DNA of 64,000 nt from Clostridia bacterium (lineage in GTDB: Bacteria; Bacillota; Peptococcia; DRI-13; UBA5745). Position 1 is the stretch's first letter; each line of letters begins with the position of its first letter. Below the pieces are notes generated by a model. The model did not search any database. It was not told the origin of the DNA and saw only the letters and a program-made list of their open reading frames with translations. The stretch is taken from the NCBI GenBank assembly GCA_018436095.1, contig JAHDMJ010000011.1:62001-126000 (forward strand), given 5' to 3'. Of this stretch, positions 54,562 through 64,000 are shown piece by piece. Position numbers and translations under genes: made by a program.

Positions 54562-56172
54562 CTAAAGGCGAATGATTTTTTCTTCGGCTCCGGTGGTGCA
54601 ATTATAATATAGCGAGAAGCGTTCTTTTCCCACAATAGCTCTGACTTCCCAAGTCAAAATTTCTTTTCCCCAATCATCCTGAATTAAGGCCAGATTTGTT
54701 TCCTCCACCCGCAGATAAGGGCTGATAAAAGTCATCAATTTACCCCGGGTAACCAGCACTTCTTCCAAAACCCTCTCTTTATGGTTGCGATAGAAGGGGG
54801 AACCCTCATAACCGGTGATTTTCATCTCCTGGAGATCAACCTGGATCTTAACTTGATCTGAGTAAAGCCGGACCCCTTCCTGCAGCGGCGTTAACGTATA
54901 TACGCCGTAGCCCCCTTCTTCCTGGCTGTAAGCCAGCACCATATCGGGGAAATTACGCTGGGCCAAAAAGTCAAGAGCCCGATGGCCCCCTTGCAGCAGC
55001 CGCTCTTCAGAAGCCGCCGGCGGGCTCATCATGCCCGTTTGGCTGCCTGCATCCCGTTCGGGATCCGGTATGGCCATAGCCCATAAAACATGGCCGTCCC
55101 GCTTCACCACATCAACCTCGGCAAAGGGTATGGTGATGTTGTTCTGGACCATGGAAAGTTCTACGCTGTAAGTGGGTGTATCCCCAACGCTTTCATAAGC
55201 TACCCGGCCTTGAAAACCGGCGGCGTTTTCACCCAGCCAAAAGTCTTTCGCAATTTGAATGGCCAGCTCTGCCCCAATATCTTTTTCCGGTCCTTGTACC
55301 TGATCGCCCGCCGGACCCTCTGCCTGAGTTTGATCCGGTTGAGTTTCCCCTGGCTGAGTTTCACCCGGCTGGGTTTCGTCCGGTTGACCCTGCCCTTGCT
55401 GCCCCTCTGTACCTTGGATTTCTGCCAAGGGCTTAGGCGCTCCGGTGTATTCGGATGAGGGCCCCGTCAAGGCTTTCAGATCCCCGCTTATATTGATTTC
55501 CGGATACTCTGCCAGCTCCGTTTCCATAAGACTTAGCCCGTCAATAACGGCGTTGGCCTCGTCTGCCTCCGGACGCCAGAGCAATTGCTGCACATCCACC
55601 AGCTTCAAATCCTGTTCCACTACCTGGGTAGATATCTTATCCAGGCTGTCTTTTAAATGCCTGGCTTGCTGATACAGCTTTAGAACGTGCTCTTTTTCCT
55701 GAGTGACCAGCAGGTTGTCCTCCCTGGCCGTGCGCCAGAGCAGATAATAGGCGGTGTCCGCCGTGGCCCTCAAAAAATTCTCCGTTTGCTCTAAGGACAT
55801 AAAGGAAAGGGGCAGCCCCCCCAGGTTGGCTTGGGCGGCAAAGGATTGACGCCACAAAGCCGATAGTGACAAAACCAACTGTTCCCGGGAGCTGCAGGAT
55901 AATACTTGGGCCAATTGGCCTGTAATATCGTCCAAATTTTGGGTTAGGTCATGAAAATCCCTCTGATAATTGTTTTCGGCTAAAGTAATCAGGCTTTCCC
56001 GCTCCCGCATCCGCATAGCGCCTTGATATACGGCGGCCACCAAAGCCGCCGCCAGGCAAAGGGAAAGCAGCATCAGCCAGCGGCTCTGGCTTTTTTTCGG
56101 CGGAGCTCCTCTGCTTTCTGTGCCATTGCCATTATGCTGCCCGGCAAATTCGTTATAACTTTTTTCACTCAT
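54562..56172 (-). CDS. ypeB: Germination protein YpeB
   Basis: Partner needed to localise and stabilise the cortex-lytic enzyme SleB in spores. 536 residues from ATG 56172 (GGAAGGG upstream); the frame is open to 56250 but would overlap sleB. One N-terminal membrane segment (about residues 32-52), a helical N-domain, then PepSY-like domains (AIQIAKDFWLGENAAGF; LDFLAQRNFPDMVL). Unusual is an insert around residues 255-295 of about four 5-residue repeats (TQPGE, TQPDQ), lengthening it well beyond the usual ~450. Confidence 0.93.
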   Translation of the reverse strand: MSEKSYNEFAGQHNGNGTESRGAPPKKSQSRWLMLLSLCLAAALVAAVYQGAMRMRERESLITLAENNYQRDFHDLTQNLDDITGQLAQVLSCSSREQLVLSLSALWRQSFAAQANLGGLPLSFMSLEQTENFLRATADTAYYLLWRTAREDNLLVTQEKEHVLKLYQQARHLKDSLDKISTQVVEQDLKLVDVQQLLWRPEADEANAVIDGLSLMETELAEYPEINISGDLKALTGPSSEYTGAPKPLAEIQGTEGQQGQGQPDETQPGETQPGETQPDQTQAEGPAGDQVQGPEKDIGAELAIQIAKDFWLGENAAGFQGRVAYESVGDTPTYSVELSMVQNNITIPFAEVDVVKRDGHVLWAMAIPDPERDAGSQTGMMSPPAASEERLLQGGHRALDFLAQRNFPDMVLAYSQEEGGYGVYTLTPLQEGVRLYSDQVKIQVDLQEMKITGYEGSPFYRNHKERVLEEVLVTRGKLMTFISPYLRVEETNLALIQDDWGKEILTWEVRAIVGKERFSLYYNCTTGAEEKIIRL

Positions 56173-56192
56173 CTTTATACCCTTCCCTTCCG

Positions 56193-56720
56193 TCATTTGG
56201 CAAACACATGGTTGCCGATTCGGGCGATAATAGGACGGGACCATATCCATTTAGAAGTAGCCGTAACGGGGTTCCAATAATAGATGGCTCCGTTGCTGGG
56301 ATCCCAGCCGCCTAAGGCTGCCTTGGCCGCTTTGACCGCCGATTCCGTGGGCTCCTGGTAATATTGGCCGTCTTTTACGGCGTCAAAAGCGCCGGGCTCA
56401 AAAATTACACCGTAAACTGAATTAGGGAAGTTGGGATGCTTACAGCGGTTAATGATTACCGCCCCAACCGCTACCTGGCCTATATAAGGTTCTCCCCGGG
56501 CTTCACCGCTGATCACCTTGGCCAGAACTGTTGTATCTTTGCTGCTGGCGGTGCCTACGCCTCTGGTTACTACCGTCAGGCTTTGTTCTTGCTCCTGATT
56601 TTCAGCCTGCAGCCACAGCCCCACTGCAAATAAGCTGGCAAAGGCAAAAAGAAAGCCCGCCAGCCATAGCGCTCTTTTCTTTTTACTATAGTCGAGATGC
56701 TTAGGTTCCTTATTCCCCAT
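56193..56720 (-). CDS. sleB: Spore cortex-lytic enzyme, SleB-like hydrolase
   Basis: Degrades spore cortex at germination. 175 residues from ATG 56720 with AGGAGG six bases upstream; longer starts in the frame have no such site. One membrane segment (about 18-38) replaces a classical signal, then the Hydrolase_2 domain with catalytic Glu in VISGEARGEPYIGQVAVG and INRCKHPNFPNSVYGV. The N-terminal peptidoglycan-binding domain of standard SleB is missing, so it is the short, CwlJ-like size, but pairing with ypeB marks it as SleB. Confidence 0.9.
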   Translation of the reverse strand: MGNKEPKHLDYSKKKRALWLAGFLFAFASLFAVGLWLQAENQEQEQSLTVVTRGVGTASSKDTTVLAKVISGEARGEPYIGQVAVGAVIINRCKHPNFPNSVYGVIFEPGAFDAVKDGQYYQEPTESAVKAAKAALGGWDPSNGAIYYWNPVTATSKWIWSRPIIARIGNHVFAK

Positions 56721-56743
56721 GGCCGTCCTCCTGCTTTTTACTC

Positions 56744-56773
56744 TAGTATGAACAAAAAAGCCGGACGTTATAA
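56744..56773 (-). promoter_or_regulatory. Sigma-F/G-like promoter of sleB-ypeB
   Basis: CATACTA (56750-56744) matches the forespore -10 (CATNNTA), 17 bp from TTATAA (56773-56768). It sits 23 bases upstream of the sleB start. This fits forespore expression known for sleB. Confidence 0.6.
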
Positions 56774-56781
56774 CGCAGCAT

Positions 56782-56812
56782 AAGAAAGATTTCGCTTGTA
56801 GAAATCTTTCTT
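56782..56812. other. Perfect hairpin upstream of sleB
   Basis: AAGAAAGATTTC-n7-GAAATCTTTCTT, between the sleB promoter and the upstream terminator. Role unknown. Confidence 0.5.
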
Positions 56813-56845
56813 TGAAATATTTTTTATGTGAAGCAAATCTTTCAT

Positions 56846-56885
56846 GCAAAAACAAATGGAGCTGTCTCATTTGAGACAACTCCAT
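56846..56885 (-). terminator. Intrinsic terminator upstream of sleB
   Basis: Leftward TGGAG-n-TGTCTC / GAGACA-n-CTCCA hairpin followed by T-rich sequence; insulates sleB from transcription of the gene at 57326. Confidence 0.75.
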
Positions 56886-56956
56886 AATATATGCACCCGG
56901 CATGATGGACAGCGGCCCACGGTGCCGATATTTGTTCAATTCAGCAGCTAATCGGA

Positions 56957-57303
56957 AGCCGCTGAAAAAGCCGCAGTCCGTATAGTGGCTAAAATCGGGT
57001 TCACTGTTGCCAACTGCACAAAAATCGAGGTTGTGTGACGGCAGGCAGAGGATTTTACCGTTTTTTCGGGTTCAGATGCACAAAAATCGAGGTTGTGTGA
57101 CGGATTAGAGGGCAGTTTTTCGTAATCTGAGCCAATTTGAAGGAAATAGTGCAACACAACTTCGATTTTTGTGCAGTTAGCCTCTGCTTTTAGCCTAAAT
57201 TTGATGTCCGCTGCGACACAACTTCGATTTTTGTGCACCTCGCCCGATTTGCCGCAACTTTTTCAGTGCCCTCATACAAACCTGCAATTTTGAGCAGTTA
57301 GCC
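56957..57303. repeat. Intergenic modular inverted-repeat element R4 (subtype B)
   Basis: Same plan as R3. Forward units 57015-57036 and 57077-57098; reverse units 57154-57175 and 57216-57237; both pairs with 62-bp period. Ends: left GCTGAAAAAGCCGC (56960-56973), right ...CTTTTTCAGTGCCCTC to 57273; flanking reverse unit 57274-57303. Confidence 0.88.
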
Positions 57304-57325
57304 CAGTAAACGGCCGCTTGCTTCC

Positions 57326-59470
<2,145 letters not shown>

Positions 59471-59605
59471 GCTGAATGCTCCTTTCCCATTGCCAATCTG
59501 GATTTTCTATTCGATTATATCACATATGACGGAAATTCCTGAACAAAAGATCGGCCAATCTCCATAAAAACGAGGATTTAATAAAAATTTTACAATTCTC
59601 AGCAT

Positions 59606-59654
59606 CAAAATAAGCCGTCCCTCTAATACTAATCGTATTAACCGGAACGGCTTA
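59606..59654 (-). terminator. Terminator of spoVT
   Basis: Leftward AAGCCGT/ACGGCTT hairpin followed by TTATTTT. Confidence 0.7.
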
Positions 59655-59713
59655 TGTATCTATCGGCGGGATCTGGCGCTGCCGAAACATGCTTTACTGC
59701 TTCAAAACCTGCT

Positions 59714-60271
59714 TTATTGCTCCATTTGTTTGGCTAAAAAGGCCGCCGCCGTCTCCACAAGACGGAGCTCAATATCGCTGAACTTGGCGCCTGCCTCTTG
59801 GCTGGCTAAGGCTACGGCTCCGATAGAATCGCCTTCGGCGATAATGGGAGCCAAAGCAACGGCGGTATATTTACTTTCCCGCTCGTCCCCTTCGCAAATA
59901 GCCGCCGCCAAGGCGGTACCGGGCTGATTCTGCATTGTGGACCGCCGGTCGTTCATGACCTTTTCAATACCGCTGCCGATGGGTTTATTTAAAAACTCTT
60001 TTTTCGACGCACCGGCTACGGCGATGGTCTGATCCCGGTCGGCAATGATGGCAATATGTCCGGTAGCTTCATAAAGGGATTCTGCATATTCTTTGGAAAA
60101 ATCCCCCAACTCGCCGATTAAGGAATATTTCTTAAGGATCACTTCTCCTTCCCGATCAACAAAGATCTCTAATGGGTCCCCTTCCCGTATCCTTAGTGTA
60201 CGGCGAATTTCTTTAGGAATAACGACCCGGCCCAGATCATCGATTCTTCTTACAATGCCGGTTGCTTTCAT
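59714..60271 (-). CDS. spoVT: Stage V sporulation protein T
   Basis: Forespore regulator that tunes sigma-G-dependent genes. 185 residues. The N-terminal AbrB swapped-hairpin domain (TGIVRRIDDLGRVVIPKEIR, residues 3-50) is followed by a GAF-like domain (about 60-180, HIAIIADRDQTIAVAG; IGAVALAS). AAGGAGG precedes ATG 60271. Complete and typical. Confidence 0.96.
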   Translation of the reverse strand: MKATGIVRRIDDLGRVVIPKEIRRTLRIREGDPLEIFVDREGEVILKKYSLIGELGDFSKEYAESLYEATGHIAIIADRDQTIAVAGASKKEFLNKPIGSGIEKVMNDRRSTMQNQPGTALAAAICEGDERESKYTAVALAPIIAEGDSIGAVALASQEAGAKFSDIELRLVETAAAFLAKQMEQ

Positions 60272-60364
60272 CGAACTAATTCCTCCTTGCGCTGCATGGT
60301 CTACTGCTATTATTTGCGATCTGGGAAATTTTATTCTTTTGCCGGCGGTTTTTTATTATAGCTC

Positions 60365-61030
60365 TTAGGTCTCCAAGACAAAAACTTCCTTGCCTCTTTG
60401 ACATACGGGACAGCGCCAGTCTGCCGGCAATTCTTCAAAAGGTATCTCTCCGTCATAGACGTAATGACAAATCGAGCACACCCATTTGCCTTGCTTGGCC
60501 TGGCCTCCGCTGGCTCCTTCGCTGCCGGCTGCTGCGGCATCTGCCGGTTTTTTGGGGGCGCCGCCGGATTTCATCTTGCGGTAATCGGCATAGGTTATAG
60601 GCTCCTGCTGACCGGTGGTCTGGCAGTTCTCCACCTCACAAATAAACAGATAATGGCTGCCTAAATCAATGGTCTGCTCAACCCGGCAGCTAAAACGGGC
60701 AATGGTTCCTTCCACTATATAAGGATTTCCCCGCTCATCTTTTTCAAAGGGTATACCGGCAAATTTTTCTTTTGTCCGGCCGCTTTGCATACCGAAATGA
60801 GCTATTTTATCCAAAGGGCAATCCATAGACAAGACAGATACGGCCATGCTGCCTTTTTTGGTGATTAGCTCCGTAGTTAAATTGGTTTTCAACATGGTAG
60901 CAACCAGACGGCCGGGCTCAGAGGTAGCTTGGGCGGCAGTATTGATAATGCAGCCGTTAAGCTGCCCCTCAAACTCTACGCCTACCACAAACAAACCGTA
61001 GGTTAACTTAAAAAAGGCCTTTTTATCCAA
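60365..61030 (-). CDS. Flavin reductase-rubredoxin fusion (high-molecular-weight rubredoxin)
   Basis: Electron carrier of 221 residues joining a flavin-reductase domain (residues 1-155; [36 protein letters not shown]) through an Ala/Gly linker to a rubredoxin (about 178-221) whose iron ligands are CSIC and CPVC around [11 protein letters not shown]. This is the Hrb architecture known from acetogens such as Moorella, where it passes electrons from NADH to the flavo-diiron protein FprA for NO or oxygen reduction. No fprA is in the window. TTG 61030 follows AAGGAGGGGG. Confidence 0.92.
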   Translation of the reverse strand: MDKKAFFKLTYGLFVVGVEFEGQLNGCIINTAAQATSEPGRLVATMLKTNLTTELITKKGSMAVSVLSMDCPLDKIAHFGMQSGRTKEKFAGIPFEKDERGNPYIVEGTIARFSCRVEQTIDLGSHYLFICEVENCQTTGQQEPITYADYRKMKSGGAPKKPADAAAAGSEGASGGQAKQGKWVCSICHYVYDGEIPFEELPADWRCPVCQRGKEVFVLET

Positions 61031-61213
61031 GAAACCCCCTCCTTATTTATCTCTCCCCTTATCTACACCAGATTATATCCTATATTTTGGGGAAGCGCCA
61101 CGGTCTCTTACTAAAAATGATGGAAAACCTTCACAAAGTTGAAAGAATTTAAACACACAATCTTCACTTGGCTTTTTTATAATAAAAGTAACCCCACAGA
61201 GAGGAGTCCGTAT

Positions 61214-61336
61214 ATGAATCCAGTCATCAATCCAGCGGTATTTGCCGCCCTGTTTTTAGCTGCCGCCATTTTCATTATGGGCAATAACGGTGCTTTTCAG
61301 CCTAAGCAAGACCCTTCTGCAGAAACACAGAACTAA
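61214..61336 (+). CDS. Small membrane protein, 40 residues
   Basis: Single hydrophobic segment (PAVFAALFLAAAIFIMG) with a short polar tail. GAGGAG lies upstream of ATG 61214 and a TATAAT (61178-61183) ahead of that; a strong terminator follows. Function unknown; small single-span proteins of this kind are common near spore genes. Confidence 0.6.
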   Translation: MNPVINPAVFAALFLAAAIFIMGNNGAFQPKQDPSAETQN

Positions 61337-61379
61337 GCTGAAGGAAAGCCTGGACTGAAACGCCGATGATGTAATAGAA

Positions 61380-61424
61380 AAACAGAGGAGACCTGCCTGA
61401 TCAAAGGGCAGGTCTCCTCTGTTT
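61380..61424. terminator. Bidirectional terminator
   Basis: AAACAGAGGAGACCTGCC pairs with its inverse (18-bp stem), between two convergent genes. Confidence 0.9.
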
Positions 61425-61492
61425 GCTTGTGCCAAGCCCTCAATATCATTTGCGGGCTCTGTTTGTTTTTCTTATAGTTGTTTGCCTCTTGC

Positions 61493-62068
61493 CTACACCG
61501 CGGTCTTAGGCATGGATAAGTCAAAGTAAACGAAGAAAGTATTGCCTTCCACATCATCTTCGTAATACTCCAAGTAGCTTATGCTGTATTCGTTTTCATC
61601 CTCGGGAATAGGCACCTCATACACAATAGTCTTTGTAACAGTCTCGCCTTTAGCTAATTCGTATTCGTCTTCCATCTGGCTGTCGCTGAATTTAGCAATG
61701 GGATAACCGTAATCCTCGTCTTCCTCGCCCCACTGTACCTGGAAATCATCGGCCCACATGGGCAGAGGCTCACCGTAAAGGTTTTTCACCGTGATCTCTG
61801 CCACCAGATAAGCATTGCCTGCTTCCGGGGCTTTGCCTTCATATTCGGCGGCCAGATAGGCATCGTTGACGCTATAGGCAAAGAAAGTATTGCTCAATGT
61901 ATCGCCGATTCTGCCGTCTGCGTAGCCGCCCACTTCCCTGCCATCCTCAAGCTTCTCGGCGCCTATTATCATAGTTCCGGAGCTCTCCGAAGCGGGGCTG
62001 GAGCCGCAGCCCGCCGTCAAAACCAACAAACACACCATAATAACCGCAATCCATAAACTTTTTCTCAT
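61493..62068 (-). CDS. DUF4352-like lipoprotein
   Basis: 191 residues. Lipobox LTAGCG; the mature part reads as an Ig-like DUF4352 domain (IGDTLSNTFFAYSVNDAY; YLVAEITVKNLYGEPLPM; KTIVYEVPIPED). Acidic. Family members are surface lipoproteins of unknown role. It is 44 bases downstream of the cysteine-desulfurase-like gene on the same strand. Confidence 0.8.
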   Translation of the reverse strand: MRKSLWIAVIMVCLLVLTAGCGSSPASESSGTMIIGAEKLEDGREVGGYADGRIGDTLSNTFFAYSVNDAYLAAEYEGKAPEAGNAYLVAEITVKNLYGEPLPMWADDFQVQWGEEDEDYGYPIAKFSDSQMEDEYELAKGETVTKTIVYEVPIPEDENEYSISYLEYYEDDVEGNTFFVYFDLSMPKTAV

Positions 62069-62112
62069 TATTATCCTTCTTTCTCCTTTATTCTATATAT
62101 TCCCGGCCATTA

Positions 62113-63387
62113 TTAGGAATGGCCGGCCATAAAAGCCTTTACCGCCTGAATTGTCCTTTCCACTTCCGCCAACGTATTGTAAGGGGCAAAGCCAATCCGG
62201 ACCAAGCCGCCATTTTTTTGCCGGTCAAGAACTTCAAAGACCATCTTGATAGCATAGAAGCTGCCGGCCCAGACAAAGATGCCCTGTTGGGCCAGATAGG
62301 CGGCGCAATCGGCTGCTTTTCTGTCTTTGATGGCAAAAGAAACCGTGGAAGTTCTGGGCTGGCCCGGCTGAGGACCAAAAAGGGTAATACCTTCTATCTC
62401 ACCCAGCCCTGCCCGCAGCTTAGCAGCCAAGGTTTCTTCATAAGCGTCGATGGCCAGCATACCGGCCACAATATTTTTACGGCGGCCTGCCAGCCCTTTG
62501 AGCTGCTCTGCAAAGCTATCCGTATATTTAGCGCCCAGGCCGGCAATAAACTCCACGGCTTCCGCCGCACCGCAAATAGCCTCAAAGCTGGGAGTGCCGA
62601 TCTCGAATTTTTCCGGGGCTAAGGTATTGTCTAAAGCCAGCACCCGGATGGTATTGAGCCTATCCATTACCGAGGTTTTGGCATAAATAACACCCAGATG
62701 AGGTCCAAAAAACTTATAGGCGGAGCAAATCAGGAAATCCGTATCGATATCCTGAACATCGATAGGCTTGTGAGCGGCATAATGAACGGCATCCACCACC
62801 GTCAATGCTCCCACATGGTGGGCCATAGCGATAATTTTCTTAACGTCATTAATAGCTCCTACGGCGTTTGATGCCCAGTTGACGGCCACCACCTTCGTCA
62901 TTTTAGAAAGCTTCGCCTGATAGTCTTCCATATCCAAGGTGCAATTGCGCTTATCCACTTTCACGCTTTTGACGATGGCCCCGTATTCCTCCAATAAACG
63001 CCAGGGTGAACGGTTGCCCTCATGGTCCAGATCGGTAATCAGCACTTCGTCCCCCGGCCTGATGCTGCGGGCTATAGATAAAGCCAGGCGAAAGTTATTG
63101 GAGGAAGAATTAAAGCCGAAAGATACCTCCTGCCAACGGCAGTTGAAAAAATCGGCATAGATTTCCCGGGCCTGCTGGACAAGGGCGTCGCTTTCCACCG
63201 AAGTAATAAACTTGCCATGAGTGTTGGCATTATGATGATAAAGGTAGTCATTAATTTTTTCCACCACCCGGACAGGAACTTGCGTACCGCCGGGGCCGTC
63301 GAAATAGATTGCCGGATGACCATTAACCTGTCTTTTTAGGGCGGGAAACTGATCGATGACCCATTGAACGTCAAAATTAAATACCAT
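62113..63387 (-). CDS. Cysteine desulfurase-like aminotransferase class V protein
   Basis: PLP enzyme, 424 residues from ATG 63387 (AAGGGAG upstream). IYFDGPGGTQVPVRVVEKI, HHNANTHGKFITS and the PLP-lysine motif CSAYKFFGPHLGVIYA match the cysteine-desulfurase-like family (VC1184 type). Unlike true IscS/NifS, no NifU or Fe-S assembly genes are adjacent. Physiological substrate unknown. Confidence 0.9.
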   Translation of the reverse strand: MVFNFDVQWVIDQFPALKRQVNGHPAIYFDGPGGTQVPVRVVEKINDYLYHHNANTHGKFITSVESDALVQQAREIYADFFNCRWQEVSFGFNSSSNNFRLALSIARSIRPGDEVLITDLDHEGNRSPWRLLEEYGAIVKSVKVDKRNCTLDMEDYQAKLSKMTKVVAVNWASNAVGAINDVKKIIAMAHHVGALTVVDAVHYAAHKPIDVQDIDTDFLICSAYKFFGPHLGVIYAKTSVMDRLNTIRVLALDNTLAPEKFEIGTPSFEAICGAAEAVEFIAGLGAKYTDSFAEQLKGLAGRRKNIVAGMLAIDAYEETLAAKLRAGLGEIEGITLFGPQPGQPRTSTVSFAIKDRKAADCAAYLAQQGIFVWAGSFYAIKMVFEVLDRQKNGGLVRIGFAPYNTLAEVERTIQAVKAFMAGHS

Positions 63388-63569
63388 ATATAACGCTCCC
63401 TTCAAAGCCCGTGAATTTAGGACTATTTGAAATTGTATAAGAAGCTTCCAAATAAATCAACCCTGAATTATTAACGACGAAATATCATACCATGATGCAG
63501 GCTGATTATTACTCTGCCGTAATGAATACTATATTTAATGTAGCCGATCCCGGGGATTTTTTACCGAGC

Positions 63570-63600
63570 AAAAAACAGAGGCGCCTGAAAAGGCGCCTCT
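63570..63600 (-). terminator. Terminator of the TRAP transporter gene
   Basis: Perfect AGAGGCGCCT-n4-AGGCGCCTCT hairpin with a leftward T run. Confidence 0.88.
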
Positions 63601-63648
63601 GCAACCGATTTTTTCAATCTCGGCTCATTCATTCCCGGCCAATGGGGC

Positions 63649-64000
63649 TTATACTCCTATGCCAAAGAGCTTGGGCAGCAGCATGGAGATTGGTTCAATA
63701 TAGGTAATAAGCAGCAAAGCCACCACATTGAAAATCAGGAAGGGCACCGCTGCTTTTGATATCCGCTCGATGGATATCTTATTTATGCCGCAGGCCACAA
63801 ACAGGTTTACTCCCAGAGGCGGCGTACTCATACCAAGGGCCAGATTCACAATCATAATGATACCGAAGTGGATAGGACTTACCCCCAAAGCAGCGACTAT
63901 GGGCAGGAAAATCGGCGTCAGAATAATCAGGGCCGCATTGGTTTCCATAAAACAGCCTACCACTAAGAGCATCAGGTTAATAATCATTAGGATTACATAC
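63649..64000 (-). CDS. TRAP transporter large permease (DctM), partial (5' end beyond the window)
   Basis: C-terminal ~117 residues of the large membrane subunit of a tripartite ATP-independent transporter, open through base 64000. METNAALIILTPIFLPIV and the signature GIIMIVNLALGMSTPPLGVNLFVA are diagnostic of DctM. These systems import carboxylates with sodium. The small subunit and binding protein would lie to the right. Confidence 0.92.
   Translation of the reverse strand, partial: YVILMIINLMLLVVGCFMETNAALIILTPIFLPIVAALGVSPIHFGIIMIVNLALGMSTPPLGVNLFVACGINKISIERISKAAVPFLIFNVVALLLITYIEPISMLLPKLFGIGV

Noticed and set aside
56193-56939. Longer 248-codon version of sleB
   Set aside because: The extra N-terminus crosses a terminator hairpin and the forespore-type promoter; the AGGAGG site marks ATG 56720.

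Overview
The window looks like chromosome of an anaerobic, endospore-forming member of the Firmicutes (Clostridia, Peptococcaceae-like). Spore genes (spoVT, a sleB-ypeB germination pair, two Spo0A boxes), copper-amine-oxidase-N/SH3b surface proteins, a CsaB-type pyruvyltransferase, a flavoredoxin-rubredoxin fusion and mid-GC coding DNA all point that way. Genus cannot be fixed from the sequence. No rRNA, tRNA or CRISPR array was seen.

Layout. 1-9.1 kb: dnaX (cut by the left edge), a secreted copper-amine-oxidase-N protein, and an RND efflux operon (adaptor, pump, TetR) with a TetR-type operator at its start site. 9.4-16.6 kb: cardiolipin synthase, an undescribed internally repetitive membrane protein, a small secreted protein with Spo0A boxes, and small conserved genes. 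16.7-43.5 kb: a long leftward cluster matching the known Firmicutes order tilS-ftsH-...-folP-folB-folK-coaX-dusB-greA-lysS, continued by DUF5693, csaB, murJ and a WecA/TagO-type transferase. It is interrupted by a foreign-looking MerR/MFS island (36.0-38.8 kb), an OPT transporter, a gamma-glutamyltransferase/chromate-transporter block and repeats. 43.7-48.3 kb: asd and a three-gene ABC importer. 49.1-61.0 kb: argS-pyrG-fba-glpX, sleB-ypeB, a large surface protein, spoVT and hrb. 61.2-64 kb: small lipoprotein, cysteine-desulfurase-like enzyme, and a TRAP permease cut by the right edge.

Two observations stand out. First, at least seven intergenic loci carry members of one family of modular inverted-repeat elements. 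They are built from 20-26 bp units arranged two forward and two reverse at fixed spacing, and some have terminal inverted repeats. One pair shares 45 identical bases and another pair 68. I recognise no named family. Second, the CTP synthase keeps its synthetase domain but has lost the glutaminase nucleophile (Cys to Ser384), the triad His (to Gln513) and an oxyanion-loop Gly (to Ser356), so it is predicted to depend on free ammonia.

How the genes work together: OPT plus GGT suggest peptide or gamma-glutamyl nutrient use; folP/folB/folK form a folate block; murJ, csaB and the WecA-type gene form an envelope block; argS-pyrG-fba-glpX is a housekeeping transcription unit with a good sigma-A promoter; sleB-ypeB has a sigma-F/G-like promoter. 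All family names come from recognising motifs by eye; no database search was possible.
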